A model generated the notes under the pieces. It worked only from the letters and a program-made list of their open reading frames with translations. It was not told where the DNA came from and made no database searches. From a virus: 49,170 nucleotides of DNA. The stretch's first letter is position 1, and each line of letters begins with the position of its first letter. The stretch covers positions 1-49,170 of IMG/VR virus record IMGVR_UViG_3300020207_000042. One strand, written 5' to 3'. A program made the translations under genes and the position numbers. Positions 1 to 9,000 of this stretch are shown here, one piece after another.

Positions 1-305
1 CTGTAGCCCCGGTTGGCGTTGGAATAACCCAACAGAGCTTAGGTAATGGCGATGCGTCAGAAACAGTATTCGGCCCATTAGCAAGCAACGATCCTGAATA
101 TCCGGTTCCAGTAGCCGCACAAAACGTTCTAGTATTTGTTGAAAACGTGTTTCAAATAAGCACAACAAACTATACATTAGAACAAAGCGTTAGCGGAAGT
201 TTAACAGGCCCTAATGCTCCATACGCTGATGGTTGGTATCTTAAATTTACATCAGCACCAGACCTTAATAAGCCAGTAACTGTACTACATAACTTCGACA
301 AGTAA
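1..305 (+). CDS. Virion structural protein, C-terminal end only
   Basis: The reading frame is open from the left edge (first full codon at position 3) and stops at TAA 303-305, giving about 100 residues. The visible part is beta-rich with Gly, Ser and Thr, contains the stretch QNVLVFVENVFQIS and ends in VTVLHNFDK. It has no Cys and no membrane segment. It is followed after 4 bases by a late-promoter-like element and then by a giant fibre gene in the same direction, so it is most likely another virion component. I do not recognise the family with certainty. The start lies outside the window. Confidence 0.7.
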   Translation, partial: VAPVGVGITQQSLGNGDASETVFGPLASNDPEYPVPVAAQNVLVFVENVFQISTTNYTLEQSVSGSLTGPNAPYADGWYLKFTSAPDLNKPVTVLHNFDK

Positions 306-308
306 TCC

Positions 309-316
309 AATAAATA
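309..316 (+). promoter_or_regulatory. T4-type late promoter (AATAAATA)
   Basis: AATAAATAC lies in the 29-base gap before the giant gene at 335. By T4 spacing, transcription would begin near 322, so the message would start almost directly with the Shine-Dalgarno sequence AGGAG (322-326). The spacing to the ATG (18 nt) matches the elements at 18483 and 48271 (20 nt each). Confidence 0.6.
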
Positions 317-334
317 CAAGTAGGAGAACTTTAA

Positions 335-3300
335 ATGTCGCAAGTAGGTAGAATCTCAGGACCACTATTATTCGCTAATCTAGAAAGAAACGGCATTGAT
401 CTGGCCTTTGAAACAGACTTACTTTACCTTGATGTTAATAATGGCAAAATAGGTATAAGAAATAATGCTCCTACTAACGATTTACATGTTTTAGATACTA
501 CTAGAACTACTACATTATACGGCGATACACAAGCAGATATTGCTAATATAAACTTTCAAAACTCAACAATACAGCCTTTTCCGGGACAATTATTTCTTGA
601 TGCTAGATATAAGATAACATCTTCAAACGCTAAAACAGGCGACATTTTTATAGATGATAATTACATATCTACTACAAATAGCAATTCTAATTTAGAACTA
701 CGTCCTAACGGAACGGGTCGTGTAGAAGTTTACAGCGATCTACATACAGACGGTAATATACATGCAACAGGCAATATCACTCTTGATGGTAACATTATTT
801 TTGGCGACACCGGTGATGATTCAACAGCATTAAATGATACTGTAACATTTCAAACTGATGTAAACAGTAATATAGATCCTACAGTCACAGAAGTATACGA
901 TTTAGGAAAGTATAACAAGCGTTGGTTAGAATTGAATACTAGGCTTGTTAATGGTGTTGCTGTTGAATCTAGTAGTTTTATATTAGGCGGAGTTGACCTT
1001 AATAATAGACCAGGTAAAACTTATTACGTATCTAAAAATGGCGACAATGACTACACTGGTACACATGTACAACACCCATTTGAAACTATTGATTATGCTG
1101 TAACGCAAGCAACGGCAGGAGATACTATCCATGTATTTCCTGGAGAGTACGAAGAATCTACACCAATTGTTGTTCCTGCAGGTGTTACAGTAGTTGGTCA
1201 CGATTTAAGAAACACAGTTATTACACCGCCAAGTAGTCAAAGCTCTACAGATATATTTCATCTTAACGGCGAAAGTACCGTAGCAAATTTTACAATTAAA
1301 GATTTCTTTTATGACAGTGTAAATGACACAGGTTATGCTTTTAGATTTGCTCCTAATGCAACAATTACAACACGTAGTCCTTATGTTCAAAACGTTACAG
1401 TAAGCACACAAGGTAGCACAACTAGTGCAAGCGATCCTAGAGGATATGCTAGTGGCGATGCTGGTAAAGGTGCGTTAGTAGACGGAGCAAGTGTATTAGG
1501 TACAAGCAATGAAGCAAGCATGTTGTTCCATGCTGTAACATTTATTACACCAGGTGTAGATGCACTTACAATGACAAATGGTGTTAGGGTAGAGTGGTTA
1601 AATTCATTTACATATTTTGCAGACAGAGGTTTATATGCTGTTAATGGTGCAACAGGACATTTAAGCACAGACGGAAGTACAATTAAGTACGGTGCAGAAC
1701 TACGCTCAATTGGTTCAGCAAACGTATACGGTAACAAAGGCGCTGAAGCAGATGGCGCTGATACATTAATGTATCTTATTCAACACAACTTTGGTTATAT
1801 AGGATCTGGAAAATTTGTAGACAATGATCCTAGCAGAGTTATACAGACAAATGAAACTATTGAATTAAACTCGGGTAAAATTTATTACAGTTCTACGGAC
1901 CATTTAGGAAATTTTAGAGTAGGCGATCAGTTTTTTGTTGATCTAGAAACTGGTAACAGTACACTAACTATTGACGAATCTACAGTTAATGCATTAGCAG
2001 GACTAACTGTTACAACTAACGGAAATATTGCAATTATTGATGGCAATAAAGTTCAAAATCAAAATATAAGATTTAGCGGCAACACAATTGAAAGCCTATC
2101 AGGCGAAATTAATATTGACAGTCCTGCTAGTACCTTTATAAATCTAAACGGCAATACTAACCTTGTAGGTAATTTAGACATTACAGATAACTTTACGTTT
2201 GATGGCACACTTTCATTAGCAGGCGATCAACCTACAGACACAGTAACGTTTAATACAGAATTTAGTCAAGATTTAGAACCCAATCAAGACTTAACTTTTA
2301 CTTTAGGTAACGAAACAAAAAGGTGGAATTGGACTTATGTAAATGATGCAGAAATAGACGGCGTCACTATAGAAACAAATTATATTACTTCAAACGAATC
2401 GAATGCAGACTTAGAACTTAGAGCTAGTGGAACTGGTAAAGTTAATATTACAGATCAAGTTAATATTAATAATCAACTTACAGCATTAGGAACAAGTACT
2501 TTTCAAAATGTTTCACTACAAGTGTTAACAAGTAATGCAGACTTAGAAGCAACAAACTTTAGTATTAACGATTTTAATATCCAAGGAAATCTTGACATTC
2601 AAGGAGAAGCCCAACTAGAGAATATACTAATTGATGATAATTTTATTACTACTACACAAAGTAATAGCGATTTAGAATTAAGAGCTGCAGGTACAGGCGA
2701 AGTTACTACACAAGAATTAGTAAGAGTTAACGGGTTATTAATTAACGAAAGTACACTACAGACTGGAAATGTAGACATTGCTGGAACTGTGACATTTGGA
2801 ACTTTAGAAACTGACGAAATAAGAATTAATAACAACACAATAGAAGCATTTAACACTAATCAAGACTTAAACTTAGATGCAAACGGTACCGGCGAAGTTC
2901 AAATTAACAGTAGTGATGTTATTATTCAAGAAGACTTAACTGTTAACGGTAACACAACACTACAAGGAACTGATATAACAGGGTCACTTGTTCATTCAGG
3001 TAACTTAACCCAAACTGGAAACTATAACATTGCTGGTGAAATTAGTAACGGCAATATTCTAATTGAAGATAACTTTATTACTACAACAAACAGTAATAGT
3101 GATTTAGAACTACGTGCTAGTGGAACCGGCGAAGTTCTTATACCTAACAATGATGTACAAGTTAATAATAATTTTACTGTAACTGGAGCAAGTGATTTTC
3201 AAGATGTAACAGTTAATGGAACATTCCTACCAGGGTTTTCATATCAAACAGGTGATAGAAGTTTTAATGGTAATCTTACAATATCACAAAATTTAGATGT

Positions 3301-5875
3301 AACTGGATTTGCACAGTTTGAAGAAATCCTAGTTGATGATAATTTTATTACTACGACTACATCGAACACAGATTTAGAACTACGTGCTAGTGGAACTGGC
3401 AAAGTTCTTATACCTAACAACAATGTTGTTATTAATAATAATTTAACAGTAAATGACGCAAATGTTGTAAATGTTACAGTTGCTCAAGATATACTACTTA
3501 ATGAAATTGTTATTCCGCCTAGTATTATAGAAATAGATGATAATTTTATCAGCACAAAAGTTTCTAATGAAAGTTTAGATTTAAGAGCTAACGGAAGTGG
3601 CAACATATTATATGTTGACAACACAACTATTTCTAACAATTTAAATGTTAATGGCCAAACAAATACTGAAAATATAGAAATTACAGGGACTACAAATATT
3701 GTTGGCAATACCAACTTTGCACAAGACTATAACTTAACAGGACAATTAACAACAGACAAATTAGTTCTTACTGAAAATTATCAAGACTTTGAACGAGTAG
3801 GTATACATGGCAACAAGATTACTTCTCAAGAAACTAACACAGACTTAGAATTACGTGCAAGTGGTACAGGCAGGGTAGTAATAGATAATGCAACTTTTGA
3901 TAGAAATGTTACAGTAAATGATCTAAATGCAAATAACATTATTGCTGATCAAAGTTTTGAAGCGGCGTTAATTGATAGTGAAAACATAGAAGCGTTTGGT
4001 AATGTTGTAACAACAACTCTTAGCAATAGCGATTTAGAATTACGTGCTAATGGCACAGGGCAGGTTATTGTTGATAACGCTAGTTTAAATATATCAAATA
4101 ATTTTACAGTAAATGATCAAACAGTAATAAATGATGATACTACAGTAACAGGATCGTTAAACATAAACGGTGATACTGTTCGTACAGGTAATTCTACGGT
4201 TACACTTACAAGCGATTACACAATTAATGGAGCCTTAACAGTTGATAGAAAAACTGATTTAGGAGACTGGACTATTGACGGAAATGTTTTAGAATATACA
4301 CAGACAGGTGATGTAGTGCTTGACACCGCAGGCACAGGTGATGTAGTGTTTACTGATACTGTTGTAAGTAGAGATATGTCAGCAGCAAGTGCGTCATTTG
4401 GTAGTCTAAGAATTCTAGATAGTGTTGCATTAGAAAATATGGTTAGTTCAACTGACATAGAAATATTTGATAACGTAATTACAACAACAAATAGTAATAG
4501 TAATTTAGAACTTAGAGCGGCAGGAAATGTTGAAATTGACAACAACTTTAGTGTTACCGGAACATCTCAAATAGATGGAACTACATCTTTACAAGGTACT
4601 GAAATTAATGCTCCTATAACAGTAAATGCAAATATTATACAAACTGGTAATAGAGATATTACAGGTGATTATTCTGCTACAAACTTAATTGTTGACAGAA
4701 GAACCGATCTCGGAAACTTTACATTCGAAGATAGCACAATACTTAATAACAATATCGGAGACATGACTATAACTGGTTCTGGAACTGGAAATGTTGTTAT
4801 AGAACAAGGTAGAGCAGATAAAAATTTAACAGCTACAAGTGCAACAAGTAACGGATTTTTTATTGAAAAAGCTGTAGCTGCTAACAAGTTTATAGTTACA
4901 GATGATATTGAAATATTTCAAAATGTTATTACAACAACAAACAGTAACAGTAATCTAGAATTACGCACAAGCGGCTCAGGAGAAATATATCTAGAAGGTA
5001 TAAGGGCGTTAGACAGTACATTACAAACGTTTAGTGGAAATGATCTAACTATAACCAGTAACGAAATATTGTTTGATAGTACTCATAGTATACAGATTCC
5101 AATAGGCGATAGCTCACAACGTATTGTAGCATCTGTAGCAACAATAGTTCTAGATGGTGGTAACGGTGTAAATGATCCACAGCCTATCACTGTTGATGGT
5201 GGTGATGCTGTAACAGTATTTGGTCCAACGGATACGTTCTACGACGGTGGAACTTCGCTAGAGCCTAACGGTAACGCCGGCGACATTAGATTTAATACTG
5301 ATTATGGACTATTTGAAGGATTCAGTCAAGCAAACCAGTATTTTGGCGGTGTGTTTAGTGAAGACGCACAGACTAATGTTCAAGCACTCAATGACGAAGT
5401 TGAATTTAGAGTAGCAGGTACTAAAGTAGGTAGCGTAGCCTATGACGGTGTTAATATTAGCACATCATTAAAAACAGCAAATATTACTATATCTAATAAC
5501 ATAGTTACATCTGAAAATAATACAGCATTGCAATTAGTTCCAAATGGAGCGGGTACTGTTAAGATGTTTGATAATATGTCGTTTGACGACAACAAGATTA
5601 AAAATCTTGCAAACGACGATGGTTTACATATTGTAACTACTGATAACGGATATGTAAAAATTGATACTCAAGTTAGCGGTATAGTATTACCTACCGGTGA
5701 CAATTCAACTAGAGATGCAACTCCGGTTGTTGGAGAAATTAGATATAATACAGAAGCACCTGGTGCAGAAATATGGAACGGTACAGAATGGGTATCTGTT
5801 GCAGGTGATACTGGTGATGCAGATGCGATAGTTCTCGGCGAAGCCTTTGACGAATGGACTCTTATACTAGGGTAA
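335..5875 (+). CDS. Giant fibre-like structural protein, beta-helix plus ~12 repeats (paralogue A1)
   Basis: This 1846-residue protein is probably an extended trimeric fibre or adhesin on the virion. The N-terminus (MSQVGRISGPLLFANLERNG) is shared with the next giant gene and is likely the particle-attachment part. Residues about 226-500 look like a right-handed beta-helix of the pectate-lyase type, beginning TYYVSKNGDNDYTG and including VVPAGVTVVGHDLRNT. A motif STDHLGNFRVGDQFFV (about residue 521) recurs in all four giant proteins. About twelve copies of a ~28-residue repeat of the form IDDNFITTTxSNSDLELRAS follow. Two modules with an IRYNT-like core end the chain. I saw no Cys in the whole protein. 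ATG at 335 is preceded by AGGAG. Neither catalytic activity nor receptor can be read from the sequence. Confidence 0.85.
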   Translation: MSQVGRISGPLLFANLERNGIDLAFETDLLYLDVNNGKIGIRNNAPTNDLHVLDTTRTTTLYGDTQADIANINFQNSTIQPFPGQLFLDARYKITSSNAKTGDIFIDDNYISTTNSNSNLELRPNGTGRVEVYSDLHTDGNIHATGNITLDGNIIFGDTGDDSTALNDTVTFQTDVNSNIDPTVTEVYDLGKYNKRWLELNTRLVNGVAVESSSFILGGVDLNNRPGKTYYVSKNGDNDYTGTHVQHPFETIDYAVTQATAGDTIHVFPGEYEESTPIVVPAGVTVVGHDLRNTVITPPSSQSSTDIFHLNGESTVANFTIKDFFYDSVNDTGYAFRFAPNATITTRSPYVQNVTVSTQGSTTSASDPRGYASGDAGKGALVDGASVLGTSNEASMLFHAVTFITPGVDALTMTNGVRVEWLNSFTYFADRGLYAVNGATGHLSTDGSTIKYGAELRSIGSANVYGNKGAEADGADTLMYLIQHNFGYIGSGKFVDNDPSRVIQTNETIELNSGKIYYSSTDHLGNFRVGDQFFVDLETGNSTLTIDESTVNALAGLTVTTNGNIAIIDGNKVQNQNIRFSGNTIESLSGEINIDSPASTFINLNGNTNLVGNLDITDNFTFDGTLSLAGDQPTDTVTFNTEFSQDLEPNQDLTFTLGNETKRWNWTYVNDAEIDGVTIETNYITSNESNADLELRASGTGKVNITDQVNINNQLTALGTSTFQNVSLQVLTSNADLEATNFSINDFNIQGNLDIQGEAQLENILIDDNFITTTQSNSDLELRAAGTGEVTTQELVRVNGLLINESTLQTGNVDIAGTVTFGTLETDEIRINNNTIEAFNTNQDLNLDANGTGEVQINSSDVIIQEDLTVNGNTTLQGTDITGSLVHSGNLTQTGNYNIAGEISNGNILIEDNFITTTNSNSDLELRASGTGEVLIPNNDVQVNNNFTVTGASDFQDVTVNGTFLPGFSYQTGDRSFNGNLTISQNLDVTGFAQFEEILVDDNFITTTTSNTDLELRASGTGKVLIPNNNVVINNNLTVNDANVVNVTVAQDILLNEIVIPPSIIEIDDNFISTKVSNESLDLRANGSGNILYVDNTTISNNLNVNGQTNTENIEITGTTNIVGNTNFAQDYNLTGQLTTDKLVLTENYQDFERVGIHGNKITSQETNTDLELRASGTGRVVIDNATFDRNVTVNDLNANNIIADQSFEAALIDSENIEAFGNVVTTTLSNSDLELRANGTGQVIVDNASLNISNNFTVNDQTVINDDTTVTGSLNINGDTVRTGNSTVTLTSDYTINGALTVDRKTDLGDWTIDGNVLEYTQTGDVVLDTAGTGDVVFTDTVVSRDMSAASASFGSLRILDSVALENMVSSTDIEIFDNVITTTNSNSNLELRAAGNVEIDNNFSVTGTSQIDGTTSLQGTEINAPITVNANIIQTGNRDITGDYSATNLIVDRRTDLGNFTFEDSTILNNNIGDMTITGSGTGNVVIEQGRADKNLTATSATSNGFFIEKAVAANKFIVTDDIEIFQNVITTTNSNSNLELRTSGSGEIYLEGIRALDSTLQTFSGNDLTITSNEILFDSTHSIQIPIGDSSQRIVASVATIVLDGGNGVNDPQPITVDGGDAVTVFGPTDTFYDGGTSLEPNGNAGDIRFNTDYGLFEGFSQANQYFGGVFSEDAQTNVQALNDEVEFRVAGTKVGSVAYDGVNISTSLKTANITISNNIVTSENNTALQLVPNGAGTVKMFDNMSFDDNKIKNLANDDGLHIVTTDNGYVKIDTQVSGIVLPTGDNSTRDATPVVGEIRYNTEAPGAEIWNGTEWVSVAGDTGDADAIVLGEAFDEWTLILG
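3074..3129 (+). repeat. 56-bp exact repeat, copy 1 (inside giant gene A1)
   Basis: These 56 bases are identical to 8954-9009 in the neighbouring paralogue, exactly 5880 bases downstream. They encode one copy of the fibre repeat (FITTTNSNSDLELRASGTG). Flanking sequence is similar but not identical, which fits recent gene conversion or recombination between the two genes. Confidence 0.9.
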
Positions 5876-5897
5876 GTCCACCCTTTTTCTCTAAAAC

Positions 5898-5905
5898 GAT
5901 AAATA
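5898..5905 (+). promoter_or_regulatory. T4-type late promoter (GATAAATA) before leader RNA
   Basis: CGATAAATACTATT is shared base for base with the promoter before the gp13-like gene (48270-48283). T4 spacing puts +1 at about 5911, two bases before the first stem of the structured leader described at 5911-6016. This is the only late promoter seen here with a long (about 105-nt) leader. Confidence 0.65.
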
Positions 5906-5910
5906 CTATT

Positions 5911-6016
5911 AATGCAGCATAGACCAATGTTGCAGGGTCAAACTGTGGTTAGCCAGCAAAGAGCGAGAGCTGAAAATTTAGGCTAGAGGGACAGGATCCC
6001 CGTGTAAGGAGAAGAG
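5911..6016 (+). ncRNA. Structured 5' leader RNA with pseudoknot upstream of the second giant gene
   Basis: The non-coding gap folds by eye into a compact structure. An 8-bp hairpin pairs 5913-5920 with 5927-5934 (one G-U). Its 6-nt loop carries GACC (5922-5925), complementary to GGTC at 5936-5939, giving an H-type pseudoknot. A second stem pairs 5949-5954 with 5981-5986 and encloses a small AGC/GCT hairpin with a GAGA tetraloop (5962-5971). CTGT 5943-5946 can pair with ACAG 5991-5994, in competition with a GGG/CCC pairing (5988-5990 with 5998-6000). The Shine-Dalgarno sequence AAGGAG (6007-6012) follows directly. Marine phage leaders of the manA and wcaG RNA classes occur in such places, but I cannot confirm membership from memory. 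It could be a cis-regulatory element or a 5' stability element. Confidence 0.55.
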
Positions 6017-9000
6017 ATGGCTGTAGGTCGCATATCAGGTCCGCTCTTGAAGTCTAATTTGATTCGTAATGGAATCGATTTAGCTTTTGAGACAGACTTA
6101 TTATATCTAGATGTTAACAATCAGCGAATTGGTGTTAAAACTAATGCTCCATCACACGACTTACACGTTAACGGCACAACACGTACAACCAACTTAATAG
6201 TAGACAATATAGCAGAAATTGCTGATATTACTATTTCTGGTAATACTATTCAAAGTGCAAATACTCTTAATCTTCTTACAACTGGCGCCGATAGTGTTGT
6301 TTATCAACGTCAACTTGACATTCAAAGCATTTCAATATTTGACAATGTAATTAATACAAACGATTCTAATGCAAATTTAGAATTACGTCCTAACGGCACA
6401 GGCCAAGTAGAAGTTTATTCAAATTTACAAGTTGAAGGTAATATACATGCAACGGGTAATATTAGTGCTGATGGCAATATTACACTAGGTGATGCAGATA
6501 CAGATAATGTTACTTTTAACTCCGCTGTTGCAAGTGATATTATTCCAGATCAAACAGACACTTATAAATTAGGTAACAGTGTTAAAAGATGGGATGATGT
6601 CTGGCTACAAAATCTAAACGCAACAACAATTAACAGTTCAGATCTTCTTGTTGACGGTATTGACATGACTCTACGTCAAGGTAACATTTATTATGTTGCT
6701 GAAAATGGAGATGATACTAGAACAGGAACACATCCTCAAGATCCGTTTGCTACAATAGAACAAGCATTAAGTGTAGCAACAACAGGCGATACTGTTTACA
6801 TTTATCCAGGCGCTTATGAAGAAGTATTTCCTTTAACTGTTCCAGTAGGAGTAACAGTTAAAGGACACTCATTAAGAAGCGTTACAATAACTCCTACAGC
6901 AGGCACGAATACAAATGATGCATTTTTACTAAATGGTGAAACTACTGTAGAAGATATTACAATTAAAGACTTTTATAGTCCAGGATTTGCATTTAAATTT
7001 GCAAACAATATGACTGTTACAAGCAGAAGTCCTTACATTAGAAACGTTACAGTTATTACAAAAGGTTCAACACTTACAGCAGAAGATCCAAGAGGATTTA
7101 ATGCAGGAGACGCAGGTGGCGGCGCATATTTAGACGGTAGTGTTGTAAATGCAAATTCAAAAGAAGCAAGTTGTTTATTCCATGCTGTTACATTTATAAC
7201 ACCCGGTGTTGACACACTACAAGCAACTAACGGTGTTAGAGTAGAATGGCTTAACTCATTTACATATTTTGCTAATAGAGGCTTGTATGCGTTTGACGGC
7301 ACAGCAGGAAAGTATAACGATGGTAAAACGTTTGTTAGACTAGGCGGCATAAGCGGCGGCACATTCCAAGCAGGCGATACAGTTACATTTACAAGTACAG
7401 ACAGTTCAACTGTTTTAAATGTAAATGTTGAAAGTGTAGACAACGATGTACTTGTAATTGACGGCAAAAATATTGACTTTATAGATTTTGATACAACACC
7501 GCAAAGTATTTCAAACGGTTCGGGCGTAACAGCAACAACAATACTTAATCATGATGTAAGAGACTTTGGTGCAGAAATAAGAATGATTGGCTCTGCATCG
7601 GTTTACGGTAATTATGGATTATACGGCGACGGCCCGGGTGTAATTGTTTATGCTATTGGACAAAATCTAGCATACATTGGTAATGGTAAAGAAGTTACTA
7701 ATGACCCAGGTACTGTATTACAAGATAACGAAGTTATTGAATTAAATGATGCTAAGATTAGATATAACTCAGTAGACCATAAAGGTGATTTTAGAGTTGG
7801 TGACCTATTTTATGTTAACCAAGATGACGGTACTGTAAACTTTGTTGCAAATGCACTTAATGTAGATTTAACTTCAGGTGTAACATTTACAAGTGGCGGT
7901 AATTCAACTTTTGTAAGCGGTGATAGAATTGACACTGGTAACTTAAGAATAAGTGGAAATACTATAGAAAGTTTAAGTGGTAATATAAACATAAGTCCAC
8001 TTACACAAACATTAAATTTAAACAGCGATGTTAATGTTGCAGGTAGTTTAGATGTTACTGGTAATGTAACTATTGGTGGCAACATCACAATAGGTGATCA
8101 AGCAACTGATACTATACAAATAGTTGCAGGTATTGACAGTGACCTAATACCTAATCTAGATACAACATATAATTTAGGTAATCCATCTAAGATGTGGAAA
8201 TACCTTTATACTAATGGAGCAGATTTTGGCGACATTAGAATAACAAATAACTTTATTGAAACAACTGTTTCGAATGCAGATTTAGAATTACGTGCTAGTG
8301 GAACAGGTAAGATACTAGTACCAAATTCAAATGTTGAAATTACAAATGACTTAATAGTTGGAGGAGATTCTACATTCCAAGACGTTGATATTCTTGGTAA
8401 CTTGACTATTGGCGGTGATATTACACAAACTGGTAACCAAACAGTTATTGGTGATGTTGCTGTTGGCGGTAATCTATCAGTAACAGGACAAGCTCAGTTT
8501 GAAGAAATACTAATCGACGATAACTTTATTACAACTACTAGTTCAAACGCAGACTTAGAACTTAGAGCTAATGGAACTGGTGAAGTATTAATTCCTAATA
8601 ACACATTTAGAATCAGTAACGATTTAATTGCTGATTCTGTGCAAGCAAATACACTAGTTGCAACTACAGTAGATGCTACTGATTTTATAAATGGTACAAT
8701 TAGAATTGATAATAATCACATACAAGTAACTACAGCAGACACTGACTTGTTTATTGATGCTGCAGGCACAGGTGATGTAAAAATCAACAGTAGTGATGTT
8801 GTTATACAGCAAAATCTAACTGTAAATGGAGCAACCAGTTTACAGAATACTCAAATTACAGGAACAATAACACATACTGGCGATACTACACAGACTGGTA
8901 ATTTTAATATTGCTGGTGAAATTAGTAATGGCAATATTCTAATAGAAGATAATTTTATTACTACAACAAACAGTAATAGTGATTTAGAACTACGTGCTAG

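Noticed and set aside
5880-6016. Glutamine (glnA-type) or preQ1 riboswitch, tRNA or self-cleaving ribozyme in the leader
   Set aside because: The conserved core sequences I know for these classes are not present. Only the pairing pattern and context support a structured RNA, so no class is named.
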